NCBI GenBank assembly: GCA_021736615.1
Contig: JAIPFN010000107.1
Coordinates: 1 to 18,857 of the forward strand
Length of the DNA: 18,857 bases
Reading direction: 5' to 3'
DNA from: Phycisphaerae bacterium
Lineage (GTDB): Bacteria; Planctomycetota; Phycisphaerae; Sedimentisphaerales; Anaerohalosphaeraceae
This document shows positions 6,692-14,446 of this stretch, in pieces; within the stretch, counting starts at the first letter, position 1; every line of letters begins with the position of its first letter. Made by a program: the position numbers and the translations under genes. Under the pieces are notes generated by a model. The model had not been told where the DNA came from, ran no database searches, and worked only from the letters and a program-made list of their open reading frames with translations.

Positions 6692-8764
6692 TCAACCTTC
6701 CGAGCCTTGCTGCGATTCGTCGTCTTTCGGCTCGTCTTCCTTAGGTGCGTCCTCTTTCGGGTCGTCGTAAGGATTGTCGAACATATCATCGCCGGAATCG
6801 GCCGACTTATCGTTTTTAGCTGCATCGCTTTTACTCTTTTCGGCAGCGAGAAGATCGGCAACGGTAGGCTTGTCAATCACCCCGCCTTCAAGAATGATCT
6901 TAACATCGTCAACGTCAAGCGTTTCATATTTCAGCAGCGACTTTGCCAGGTTATCCAGCTTTTCCTTATTGTCCTCAATAAGCCGCAAAGCCGAGTCGTA
7001 CGCTTCGCTGATAAGTTTCTTGATCTCCGCATCGATCACCTGCGAAGTCTTTTCGGAATAATCCGGCGTCGAAGACGGGAAGTACATCTCACCGCCTTGA
7101 TCCGTCGAATAACTGACAGGCCCAAGATCTTTACCCATGCCCCAACTGAGAATCATTTCCTTAGCCATCGCCGTCGCCTGACGAAGATCCGAAGACGCCC
7201 CGCTGGTCACATCGTCAAAGAACATTTCCTCGGCGATACGCCCGCCAAAACAAACCTGCATCTGTGCGATACAATATTTTTTCGAGTAGTACATACGATC
7301 CTTCTCCGGCAAAGCGAAAGTCGCCCCGCCGTAAGGACCTCTCGGGATAATGCTGACCTTATGAAGCGGGTCGGCATCTTCAAGCATATACTGAACAAGC
7401 GCGTGCCCTGCCTCGTGATAAGCGGTCATACTCTTATCGTGTTCGTCGATCACCCTGCTCTTTTTGGCACGGCCCCAGCGAACCTTGTCGCGTGCTTCTT
7501 CCAGGTCGATCATCTCAACAGCTTCTTTATTAGCCATACTCGCGCTGATCGCTGCTTCATTAATAAGAGCCTCAAGCTCCGCACCGCTGAACATCGGAGT
7601 CTGACGGGCAAGCCGCTCAAAGTCAATTCCCTCGCTCATCTTAATTTTCTTTGCGTGTATCCCCAGAATCTTGACCCTCCCGTTAATATCCGGCAAAGGC
7701 ACGATAACCTGCCTGTCGAATCGACCCGGACGGGTAAGTGCCTGATCAAGAATATCGCCGCGGTTTGTCGCGGCCATGACGATAACCTGGTCGTTCGTAT
7801 CAAATCCGTCCATCTCAACAAGAATCGCATTCAGTGTCTGCTCACGCTCGTCATGTCCGCCGCTGGCAATACCCATACCGCGTTTTCTGCCAATAGCGTC
7901 AACCTCGTCGAGGAAGATAATACAAGGCGAATTTTCCTTGGCCTGTTTGAACAGATCGCGCACGCGCGACGCACCGACACCGACAAACATCTCGACAAAA
8001 TCACTACCCGAGATCGTAAAGAACGGAACATCCGATTCGCCGGCGATAGCTTTGGCAAGCAGTGTCTTTCCGCAGCCGGGAGGGCCTACGAGAAGAACGC
8101 CGCGAGGAATCCTGCCGCCGATCTTCTGGAACTTCTTGGGATTTTTGAGGAACTCGATCGTTTCAGCAACTTCCTCTTTCGCCTCTTCGATACCTGCGAC
8201 ATCCTCAAACGTTATCTTCGAGCCTTTACCCTGAACACGGTGCTTGCTCCTGCCGAAATTCATCAGCATACCGCCGCCGCCCCGCATATTCCGCATAAAT
8301 ACAAAATAGATAAGACCGCCAATAATAACCAGAGGAAGAATGCTCGTTATAATAAACGGCCCCCAGAAATCCTGAGCCTGGCCTATGGTTTCAACCTTCG
8401 CAGCTATAAGCCTGTCCCTGAGCTTGTCGTTACTCGTTGCCGGAATGTAATTAACCTGGAAAGAAGCCTTACCTTTCCCGGCTTTCTGAGTGCCCTCTTC
8501 GGTGAGGATACCGACGATCTTCGATGGGTGAACCACAACACTCTTGATATACTTATTTTCGATCATCTCGTTAAACTGGTTGTAGCTTACCTCGGTGACC
8601 TGGTTGTACTTCTGGAACATCATCAGAACCGTAAGAATAATAAGCCCCATGATCAGCCAACTGAAAGGACCCTTCGCCTTCGGAGGCGGCCCCTTACCCA
8701 AAGGCGGCTGACCGGGCGATTTTCTTGACGGATTTTCTTTATTTGGATTTGGTTCGTTAGGCAT
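6692..8764 (-). CDS. ftsH: ATP-dependent zinc metalloprotease FtsH
   Basis: FtsH is a membrane-anchored AAA+ protease that extracts and degrades membrane proteins and regulators. I prefer the ATG at 8764 (690 aa) to an upstream GTG (8773); AAAGAG precedes it. The order is: a proline-rich N-terminus, membrane segment 34-50, an extracytoplasmic domain to about 135, membrane segment 137-157, Walker A GPPGCGKT (227-234), pore loop FVG (260-262), Walker B IIFLDE (282-287), second region of homology [20 protein letters not shown] (331-350), zinc site HEAGH (450-454) with Asp526 in SSDLRQAT as likely third ligand, and a long acidic tail from about 645. All key residues are present. It lies 57 bases downstream of lptE and directly upstream of the metallopeptidase gene. 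Confidence 0.97.
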   Translation of the reverse strand: MPNEPNPNKENPSRKSPGQPPLGKGPPPKAKGPFSWLIMGLIILTVLMMFQKYNQVTEVSYNQFNEMIENKYIKSVVVHPSKIVGILTEEGTQKAGKGKASFQVNYIPATSNDKLRDRLIAAKVETIGQAQDFWGPFIITSILPLVIIGGLIYFVFMRNMRGGGGMLMNFGRSKHRVQGKGSKITFEDVAGIEEAKEEVAETIEFLKNPKKFQKIGGRIPRGVLLVGPPGCGKTLLAKAIAGESDVPFFTISGSDFVEMFVGVGASRVRDLFKQAKENSPCIIFLDEVDAIGRKRGMGIASGGHDEREQTLNAILVEMDGFDTNDQVIVMAATNRGDILDQALTRPGRFDRQVIVPLPDINGRVKILGIHAKKIKMSEGIDFERLARQTPMFSGAELEALINEAAISASMANKEAVEMIDLEEARDKVRWGRAKKSRVIDEHDKSMTAYHEAGHALVQYMLEDADPLHKVSIIPRGPYGGATFALPEKDRMYYSKKYCIAQMQVCFGGRIAEEMFFDDVTSGASSDLRQATAMAKEMILSWGMGKDLGPVSYSTDQGGEMYFPSSTPDYSEKTSQVIDAEIKKLISEAYDSALRLIEDNKEKLDNLAKSLLKYETLDVDDVKIILEGGVIDKPTVADLLAAEKSKSDAAKNDKSADSGDDMFDNPYDDPKEDAPKEDEPKDDESQQGSEG

Positions 8765-8821
8765 AAATAACACTCTTTATAAAAAAGTAAATATAAATAA
8801 CTGCCCCCCTTTGAGGCCTGT

Positions 8822-9364
8822 CTACTCCTGCCACTTATTCTGCATAAGTTCTACGATTCTTTCAGCAGCGCGGTTCACGGCAACTTTAGAGCCATACTCA
8901 AAGTCCTGCCCCACAAATTCCGAATAACCAACAAATGTGTTGACAATTTCGTTATCGAGCATTATCTCGCTGGTTTTAAGATTCTGCCATCGTACAACCA
9001 CTGCAACAGTGGCTTCATTTTCAAAAACTTTCCCCGTATTCCTCTCCATAGAGATAATTCGCTTGCTGATAGACGTAATTTTGCCGCTAAGAACGCTGTC
9101 GGCGATATTTCTGTCCGAAACGATCTTATACGGAGTATCCGTCTCGATACGTTTACATATAGCGTCTGTCAGGACATACTCATGACCACGGCGAAACGAT
9201 TGGCTATCGAACATCTCAACATAAACACTCGAAATCCCGCGCGGATGGAGCGAAGAATTGTTATAACCGCTAAAACCGCCCTGACCGCAACCGCCAACAA
9301 AACAAACCACCGAAATAGCGGTAATAACAAATAAAACGCTTATAGGTATTTTCAAATATTTCAC
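8822..9364 (-). CDS. lptE: LptE-like LPS-assembly lipoprotein
   Basis: The 180-residue protein starts at a GTG (9364) with a weak GAGAG nine bases upstream. Residues 1-25 are a signal peptide with lipobox V-G-G before Cys26. The mature part has the LptE pattern: an early 'I-x-S-V-Y-V-E-M-F-D-S' strand (44-54), 'FRRGHEYVLTDAICKRIE' (57-74), 'ADSVLSGKITSIS' (88-100) and a C-terminal helix 'VNRAAERIVELMQNKW'. LptE forms the outer-membrane translocon for lipopolysaccharide with LptD. The neighbours support this envelope role: a BamD-like gene upstream and ftsH downstream. No lptD is in the window. Assignment is by pattern and context, as LptE sequences diverge widely. Confidence 0.75.
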   Translation of the reverse strand: MKYLKIPISVLFVITAISVVCFVGGCGQGGFSGYNNSSLHPRGISSVYVEMFDSQSFRRGHEYVLTDAICKRIETDTPYKIVSDRNIADSVLSGKITSISKRIISMERNTGKVFENEATVAVVVRWQNLKTSEIMLDNEIVNTFVGYSEFVGQDFEYGSKVAVNRAAERIVELMQNKWQE

Positions 9365-9393
9365 TTTAAAAATCTCTCAAAAAAACGAAGTTG

Positions 9394-9513
9394 TTTTTTA
9401 TAAAATAGCCTCGACCGTCCTGTCCTGAGCCTGTCGAAGGGCAAGGCCAAACCGTTCATTATGCATTATACAATTGTCATTATTCATTTCAAACTGACCG
9501 AAAAAGTCAGTTT
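9394..9513 (+). repeat. Structured dispersed repeat, copy A
   Basis: This spacer element matches the reverse complement of 14760-14868 along its whole length. Shared blocks in order are a TTTTTTATA run, ATAGCCTCG, CCTGAGC, TCGAAG, AGGCC, ATTATACAAT-like A/T sequence, TCATTAT and AAACTG. The right end is a perfect 8-bp hairpin: AAACTGAC (9491-9498), loop CGAAAAA, GTCAGTTT (9506-9513). The hairpin overlaps the end of the BamD-like gene and supplies its TGA stop (9509-9507). It also occupies the leader of lptE. Confidence 0.7.
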
Positions 9514-10580
9514 GACGACCCGATCGCACTAAGCCCAAACCAGTTATCCAGAAACAAACATGACAAATCAAATAATTTGCGTTCTGCCGTTTTTTTCACT
9601 GCTATGATATCTTGACCGGCTTTCTGCTGTTCGATAACCTCAGAAGCCATCTTCGCAGCCGTCGTTTCCGGCCAGGAATCCTCTGCATGCTGATAATAAA
9701 GACTAGCCGCCTCGGGCAGTTCCGCCCGGGAATAATACCTGGCTATCTCAAATTCCTTATAAGCAAGCTGCTCGTCAACCAGCTGAATCTTTTCATCAAT
9801 ATCATACTTACTAACCTCCTGGGGATACCTCGCCTTGAAATCTTCGTAGTAACTCCTGGCGCTGCCCAGACTCGAGCTGTCATATTTCGGCCCCTTGTAC
9901 GCCGAATGCAGCGATTGTGCCATTTCCAGAAGCGAAGTCTTGCCGAGTTCACCCGTCGGCCATCTCGAAGACATCTCCGCCCAAACGTCATACGCTTCGA
10001 TATATTTATTTCTCTTTTGATACCCCTTAGCCAGTGTCGTCAGCGCACGTTTGGCGATAGGAGCATCACCGGAACGGTCGGCGATATCGTGCATAATATT
10101 GTCGGCCTCTTCATACGCATGAAGCCTCAATATGCCCAGCACAGTCCGCTTACGTCCCTTAATAAAAGTGTCAGCTATCGTAAACTGTCTTTCCATAGCC
10201 GATTCGTAAAAACTGCTGTCCGGATATGAATCGAGAAACTCTTCGTATTTCCGGCTTGCCTTAATCAGTTTTTTCTTCGCGAAGAGAAGTTCCGCTTCGA
10301 CAAGAGCATCAAGATCTTCGCCAACAAGGTCGTCAAAAGCGGCTTTCAACTCATCAATCGCCTTTGCGGCCTTTTTATGCTTGCTCTCAGCGATCAATTT
10401 TTTAATATTCGATACCGCAAGGATATACTCATTACCGCCCTGATCGATCTTTTGCCACTGACTTCCGCCCTTCAAATGGTATGTCTCAGCTGCACCTGCC
10501 CAGCCGGAAACAATTAATATCAGAAAAAAAATAATTCCGACCGATAAAACAGACCCGCTATTTTTATTTTGCGACTTCAT
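9507..10580 (-). CDS. BamD-like exported TPR protein
   Basis: The ATG at 10580 is preferred over one at 10595 because GAGG (10589-10586) lies five bases upstream. Of 357 residues, 11-31 form a Sec signal peptide with a likely cut after AGA (residue 30). No lipobox cysteine is present, unlike classical BamD. The mature chain is helical with TPR-like pairs, for example AEAELLFAKKKLIKASRKYE-type helices near 95-113, 'LTTLAKGYQKRNKYIEAYDV' (180-199) and 'EFEIARYYSRAELPEAASLY' (276-295). This matches the tetratricopeptide scaffold of BamD/YbgF-type outer-membrane assembly proteins. Its position upstream of lptE and ftsH fits an envelope role. The last residues and the stop come from a repeat element, so the C-terminus may differ from relatives. 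Confidence 0.75.
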   Translation of the reverse strand: MKSQNKNSGSVLSVGIIFFLILIVSGWAGAAETYHLKGGSQWQKIDQGGNEYILAVSNIKKLIAESKHKKAAKAIDELKAAFDDLVGEDLDALVEAELLFAKKKLIKASRKYEEFLDSYPDSSFYESAMERQFTIADTFIKGRKRTVLGILRLHAYEEADNIMHDIADRSGDAPIAKRALTTLAKGYQKRNKYIEAYDVWAEMSSRWPTGELGKTSLLEMAQSLHSAYKGPKYDSSSLGSARSYYEDFKARYPQEVSKYDIDEKIQLVDEQLAYKEFEIARYYSRAELPEAASLYYQHAEDSWPETTAAKMASEVIEQQKAGQDIIAVKKTAERKLFDLSCLFLDNWFGLSAIGSSN

Positions 10581-10619
10581 GTCAACCTCATTCATTAGAG
10601 AATATTCAAAATCATCCTT

Positions 10620-10647
10620 ATTATACCCTATTATGTATATCTTGCAA
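10620..10647 (-). promoter_or_regulatory. Sigma70-like promoter of the BamD-like/lptE/ftsH operon
   Basis: On the minus strand TTGCAA (10647-10642) and a perfect TATAAT (10625-10620) are 16 bases apart, about 40 bases upstream of the ATG at 10580. This is the best promoter candidate for the four-gene run ending at 6140. Confidence 0.55.
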
Positions 10648-10703
10648 ACTCTCTTTATCGATGAATTTTCATAATAAATATAGAAATCGGGCTTTACAGA
10701 CTA

Positions 10704-10721
10704 CGATTTTGCTCAAAATCG
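10704..10721. promoter_or_regulatory. Perfect 18-bp dyad between divergent promoters
   Basis: CGATTTTG (10704-10711), a CT spacer, then CAAAATCG (10714-10721). The dyad lies between the two divergent promoter candidates, 9 bases upstream of the -35 box at 10731. It could be an operator for a dimeric regulator or a small hairpin; no T-tract follows, so it is not a terminator. Confidence 0.4.
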
Positions 10722-10730
10722 GCAGGATTT

Positions 10731-10759
10731 TTGAATATTAATTCGCCCTTTGATAAAAT
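10731..10759 (+). promoter_or_regulatory. Sigma70-like promoter of the retropepsin lipoprotein gene
   Basis: TTGAAT (10731-10736) and TAAAAT (10754-10759) are separated by exactly 17 bases. The predicted transcript start near 10766 gives a leader of about 70 bases. The ATG at 10837 lacks a clear ribosome binding site. Confidence 0.5.
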
Positions 10760-10836
10760 AGGGGTACCTGTAAGGGTTGCTTTAATAATTCAAAACCCTG
10801 ACTATTTTTATTACTCAGACAGTAAATCTATCCTAA

Positions 10837-11946
10837 ATGAAGAAAAAATACGCATCATACATATTATTATCGGCCCTTGCCGTGATCCTGTCCGGCTGCG
10901 ATATGAATATCGCCATCGTTGACAATACCGTGATCCCCGATGCCGATTTCAAAGCTGCCCGGAACCTCAAGCTGATGGATCCCCACGGTCCAATTTTCAT
11001 TCAGGAGATCGTAACCGAAGATGGATTCGACACTTACGAGTACTCCTCCAACAGAATTCCCATAGTGGACATGCCCGACATCGCAACCGCCGATTTCAAT
11101 ATCGAAGAGTATAACCGCAACAACTACATGGTCGTTAACGGCAAAATAGGCGATGGCAGGACATATCCGGTCATCCTGGACACCGGCGCAAACCTCGACG
11201 CCCTGATAGTCCAGGACATTCACATCCGCCAAAACGATCTCCAGGTATACCCTCTGACAAAATCTTCTGGCCCCGAGTCTAAAATGTCTTTATGCGCGGT
11301 CGAAAATCTCCAACTCGGCGATTTCAAAATTAAAGATTGCACCGGAATCTCCTGGGGCCAGCACATCGAGCTAAAACTGCTCGGCCTGATCCCGCTAGGC
11401 AGAAGCGACGACATTTGCTTCCCCCTGCCGATGATGAGCAAGTTCAAATATTTCGAGTTCGACATCCCCGCTAAGCAGGTACGCTTTTCGGCAAAGAAAT
11501 CCTTCGGCCCGATTGCAAAAGAAAACTGGCACCGTTTCCCAATGACCGTCGAATCCATGGAAAACGACCCGTCAAAACAGTTTCTCTTTCTGGACTTAGA
11601 GATAAACGGTAAACCCATCCGTCCGCTGCTCGATACCGGTGCCGGCCTTGGACTGATGATGAACAACCGGCTCTGGGATCAGGTCAAAGACAACTTCCGG
11701 CAAACCCGCCGCCGGAATTTCAACTTCATACTCCCCTTCCACTTCGAAGGCAACAAACCAAGATGCACAGCCGTAAAGGTAAAGAACCTCAATCTGGGCA
11801 GTATGAAAATGACCGGCGAAGAAATAATCGTACTGCCGGAATCAAAAAACTGGAAAAAAACCGAATGCATAATGGGAATGGGCTACTTCAAAGAAAAAAC
11901 AGTAGTACTGGACTTCGAAAAACAAACCCTATGGGTAAAAAAATAA
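10837..11946 (+). CDS. Lipoprotein with two retropepsin-like aspartic protease lobes
   Basis: The 369-residue protein begins with a signal peptide and an ideal lipobox L-S-G before Cys21, with Asp at +2. Two aspartic-protease motifs are visible: VILDTGANLDAL (112-123, Asp115) and PLLDTGAGLGLM (263-274, Asp266). Each is followed by the family's closing elements: GLIPLGRSDD plus a FEFD-x-x-x-x-x-VRFS strand (183-218) in lobe 1, and CIMGMGYF plus VVLDFEKQTLWV (344-367) in lobe 2. One chain could therefore form a complete active site, as in bilobal pepsins, where most bacterial retropepsin-like proteins carry one motif and must dimerise. Substrate is unknown; the site of action is the periplasmic face of a membrane. 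The start lacks a clear Shine-Dalgarno sequence. It is transcribed divergently from the BamD-like operon. Confidence 0.85.
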   Translation: MKKKYASYILLSALAVILSGCDMNIAIVDNTVIPDADFKAARNLKLMDPHGPIFIQEIVTEDGFDTYEYSSNRIPIVDMPDIATADFNIEEYNRNNYMVVNGKIGDGRTYPVILDTGANLDALIVQDIHIRQNDLQVYPLTKSSGPESKMSLCAVENLQLGDFKIKDCTGISWGQHIELKLLGLIPLGRSDDICFPLPMMSKFKYFEFDIPAKQVRFSAKKSFGPIAKENWHRFPMTVESMENDPSKQFLFLDLEINGKPIRPLLDTGAGLGLMMNNRLWDQVKDNFRQTRRRNFNFILPFHFEGNKPRCTAVKVKNLNLGSMKMTGEEIIVLPESKNWKKTECIMGMGYFKEKTVVLDFEKQTLWVKK

Positions 11947-12067
11947 ACAAAAGCGAGGGTGCGCGAACACCCCGATAAAAAAACCAAAATAAAAGTATTG
12001 CGTCCAAAAAAACAGATGGCTGTGTCCCAGATTTCTTCTGGTAACTATGCTATATTTACGGAAATAT

Positions 12068-12259
12068 TCAATCCTGGTCTACGAACTGATCCTCATCCCA
12101 CGGATTACCGCCTTTGCCGTAGTAGAATGCAAAGTTGTCTTTTGAACCGTTGCATGTTGTCCAGCCCGGATCGTTTACGCCTCGGATATTTTCACCCACG
12201 TTCGGCCAGCGTGCGATCTGCTGTCTGCGGTCGTTAAAGCTGGGACTATTTTTAATGTA
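12068..12259 (-). pseudogene. 3' remnant of an unidentified gene
   Basis: On the minus strand one frame is open from an in-frame TGA near 12260 to a TGA at 12070-12068. It has no start codon or ribosome binding site. Its sequence contains NDRRQQIARWPNVGENIRG, then NDPGWTTCNGSKDNFAFYYG and NPWDEDQFVDQD, which is clearly protein-like (Trp/Gly/Asn/Asp-rich). This resembles the tails of secreted or prepilin-type planctomycete proteins, but I cannot name the family. GTCCCAG (12024-12030) and CTGGGAC (12240-12246) flank most of it as a short inverted repeat, perhaps by chance. I see nothing in 11947-12023. Confidence 0.5.
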
Positions 12260-12379
12260 TCAAATTAATCTCAAAAACTCAAGGTTTCCAGCTTAATTTT
12301 GAAACTATTTCACTCAAACCGACACCAAAAACAAACAGCAGCCCTAAGCGCAAGGACGTGTTGACCAAATATCTAAGCA

Positions 12380-12501
12380 CTAAATTCTAAACCCTAAACA
12401 AGCAGTAATATCTAAATTCAAATGACCAGAACGCTTCTGACTACGTTGGAAAGGGGTTTTGGATTTCGGTAATTAGTATTTTGAATTTGTTTAGAATTTA
12501 G
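12380..12501. repeat. MITE-like inverted-repeat element
   Basis: A perfect 13-bp inverted repeat, CTAAATTCTAAAC (12380-12392) and GTTTAGAATTTAG (12489-12501), encloses about 96 bases. Further in, CTAAATTCAAATG on the left and TTTTGAATTTG on the right are also roughly complementary, so the element can fold into a long imperfect hairpin. It has no coding capacity. The A/T-rich ends around a GC-richer middle fit a miniature inverted-repeat element. Positions 12260-12379 show nothing else I can support. Confidence 0.5.
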
Positions 12502-12508
12502 CAATTAG

Positions 12509-12793
12509 CTAGTAATTGGTTTCTCCTGTTTGTCGCTTGCAGGCCCTAAGCTCTCTGTGTATCGGCCACTCGCTAAAAGCAAGTATCAAAGGCAGTATCA
12601 GATTCGCTATTGGAACAAACATCAGAAGTCCCAAAGCCCAGTGGTAACCGGTCTTTGAGCATATCTTGCAATATACAACAGCCGAAATGATTGCAACTGC
12701 TAAGCCGATTAGCAGAAAAATCAAGATAAATACAATTCCAATAGCTGCCGACTGCTCTGACATACCTTCAAAAGTCACTGTTGAACTATTCAT
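12509..12793 (-). CDS. Small two-helix membrane protein, 94 aa
   Basis: The ATG at 12793 is preceded by GGAG with 9-base spacing. Two membrane segments are evident at about 17-41 and 51-73, joined by a short loop with Cys42-x-x-Cys45 (YCKICSKTGYHW). The second helix and its exit, MFVPIANLILPLILAFSEWP (58-77), match a motif (VP-x-x-N-L-x(7)-F-S-E-W-P) I have seen in small uncharacterised membrane proteins. A charged cytoplasmic tail follows. No function can be given. It lies downstream of the phosphomannomutase gene on the same strand with a 119-base gap. Confidence 0.75.
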   Translation of the reverse strand: MNSSTVTFEGMSEQSAAIGIVFILIFLLIGLAVAIISAVVYCKICSKTGYHWALGLLMFVPIANLILPLILAFSEWPIHRELRACKRQTGETNY

Positions 12794-12912
12794 TTCTTTT
12801 TCTCCAAAAGTATGATTAGATAGTTTTAGCCTTTAGCCGTTAGAAGAACTGTCTTTACCGACCCTGCCGATTTTGGGCACCCAGAAGGGGTGTACCTACC
12901 TTTGACTTTTTT

Positions 12913-14289
12913 TTAGTGGTCTACCGGTTCGCCTAACAGTCTTTTTATTTCTGCGAATTTTTCTTCCATCTGGTCTTCTGTTTTTGCTTCGACGATCAGC
13001 CTTAGCAGCGGTTCTGTGTTGCTTGGCCGGCAGTTAAACCACCAGTCCTTAAACTGTACCGTCACGCCGTCAAGGTCGTCGACCTGGCCTTCGCTGTAAA
13101 CCCTTGCCAGTTCCTTCATCTTTGTTTCCTTGTCGTCAACCTCGAAATTGACTTCGCCGGTAGAACTGTACCTGCGAAGCGGTTCGATAAGCTCGCTAAG
13201 CGACTGGTCGGACTGGCTGAGAATGTTCAGCATGTGAACCAGGGTTATCATGCCGGAGTCGGCGTAGAAATTGTCTCGGTAGTAGAAATGTCCGCTAAGC
13301 TCGCCGCCGAACGCTGCATGGCTGTCGCGAAGTGATTTCTTCATGAAGGAATGGCCGACTCTTTCGCGGCGCGGTATTCCGCCGTGCTTGAGTATCTCTT
13401 CCTGAAGGACGTGGCTTGAGCGAAGGTCGTAGACAATCGCCGAGTTGGGATTTTTCTCCAAAAAATAAGGTGCCATCAGCGACGTTAGCAGATCGCATCC
13501 GATATTTCTGCCGTTCTCGTCGACCATCATAAGCCTGTCGGCATCGCCATCGAAACAAACGCCGCAGTCTGCTCGTTCGGCGATAACTGTATCTTTAAGT
13601 TCCTGCAGATTCGCCTCAACGAGCGGGTTGGGATCGTGATTAAATGTGCCGTCGTGCTCGAAGTTCAGCGGGATGATGTCAATGTCAAGGTCATAGAAGA
13701 TTTCCGGAACGCTCTTTCCGGCCATGCCGTTTGACGCGTCGATGACGATCTTAAGCGGTTTGAGGCCGGGGTTGAGGAATTTGAGTACGTGATCTCTATA
13801 AGGGACGGTAATGTCGCATCTTTCAACGGAACCGTCTGAGACTCCCTTTGTATGCAGCAGTGCGGTCGCAATGTGTCTGATCTCGTTAAGGCCGGTATCG
13901 CCGCTTATGGGCTTGGCGCCTATTCCGGAAATCTTAAAGCCGTTGTACGCCGGTCCGTTATGCGAAGCGGTAACCTGCACGCCGCCGCAAGTGCCAAGAT
14001 GGTTAATGGCGAAATACATCTGGGGCGTGTCGATCATGCCGACGTCGATGACGTTTGCACCGGTGGCATTCATGCCGGCTATAAGTGCATTCGAAACCGA
14101 CGGGCTGTGAGTACGCATATCGCGGCCTACACAGAGACTTTGTGCGTTTGCCTGGCCCCTTTCGTAACCCCTGAGCAGGGACCGCAAGAACTTTGCCGTA
14201 GCGTGACCGATCTTCCATGCCGCTTCTTCGTCCAACTGGTCCGGGTATATACCTCTAATATCATATGCTTTAAAAATGGAAGGATCCAT
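12913..14289 (-). CDS. Phosphomannomutase/phosphoglucomutase
   Basis: The enzyme interconverts hexose 1- and 6-phosphates through a phosphoserine and feeds nucleotide-sugar synthesis for polysaccharide or LPS. The ATG at 14289 (458 aa) has AGAGG at 14301-14297; a GTG two codons upstream is less likely. Motifs of the alpha-D-phosphohexomutase family are complete: FKAYDIRG (6-13), the phosphoserine loop VTASHNGPAYNGFK (106-119, Ser109), the magnesium loop CFDGDADR (245-252), the sugar-specificity loop GGELSGH (328-334) and the phosphate-binding RPSNTEP (421-427). GELSGH is typical of PMM/PGM enzymes of the AlgC/ManB type, so dual Man/Glc use is likely; a purely glucose or N-acetylglucosamine role cannot be excluded. 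The nearby NahK-like kinase could supply substrate. Confidence 0.92.
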   Translation of the reverse strand: MDPSIFKAYDIRGIYPDQLDEEAAWKIGHATAKFLRSLLRGYERGQANAQSLCVGRDMRTHSPSVSNALIAGMNATGANVIDVGMIDTPQMYFAINHLGTCGGVQVTASHNGPAYNGFKISGIGAKPISGDTGLNEIRHIATALLHTKGVSDGSVERCDITVPYRDHVLKFLNPGLKPLKIVIDASNGMAGKSVPEIFYDLDIDIIPLNFEHDGTFNHDPNPLVEANLQELKDTVIAERADCGVCFDGDADRLMMVDENGRNIGCDLLTSLMAPYFLEKNPNSAIVYDLRSSHVLQEEILKHGGIPRRERVGHSFMKKSLRDSHAAFGGELSGHFYYRDNFYADSGMITLVHMLNILSQSDQSLSELIEPLRRYSSTGEVNFEVDDKETKMKELARVYSEGQVDDLDGVTVQFKDWWFNCRPSNTEPLLRLIVEAKTEDQMEEKFAEIKRLLGEPVDH

Positions 14290-14375
14290 GATCACACCTC
14301 TGAATTTATTATTGATTATTTCTTATCGATTATTCATCCCGGCATTGAAACAATTACCGGACTCAATCGATGATA

Positions 14376-14404
14376 AGTTTAAGTCTGTACGAAAGATATG
14401 TCAA
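14376..14404 (-). promoter_or_regulatory. Sigma70-like promoter of the phosphohexomutase gene
   Basis: On the minus strand a perfect TTGACA (14404-14399) and TAAACT (14381-14376) are separated by 17 bases. They lie between the small membrane protein gene and the mutase, giving a leader of about 80 bases, so the mutase is probably transcribed on its own. Confidence 0.55.
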
Positions 14405-14446
14405 ATCAAACTTTTTCAGTTTTTGTATAAAATCACCCCACCAATA

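Noticed and set aside
6398..8728. Long 776-codon plus-strand open frame opposite ftsH
   Set aside because: It is a shadow of ftsH: no protein-like motifs, Arg/His/Leu-biased composition, no start signal, while the minus frame is an intact FtsH.
9612..10229. 205-codon plus-strand frame opposite the BamD-like gene
   Set aside because: Low-complexity Arg/Leu-rich antisense shadow without supporting signals.
11959..12237. 92-codon plus-strand frame in the 11947-12508 spacer
   Set aside because: The protein-like reading is on the opposite strand (gene remnant); the plus frame is unstructured and Ser/Arg-rich.
12860..12892. CACCC-AGAAG-GGGTG hairpin after the mutase as terminator
   Set aside because: Stem is only five pairs and no T-tract follows on the minus strand.
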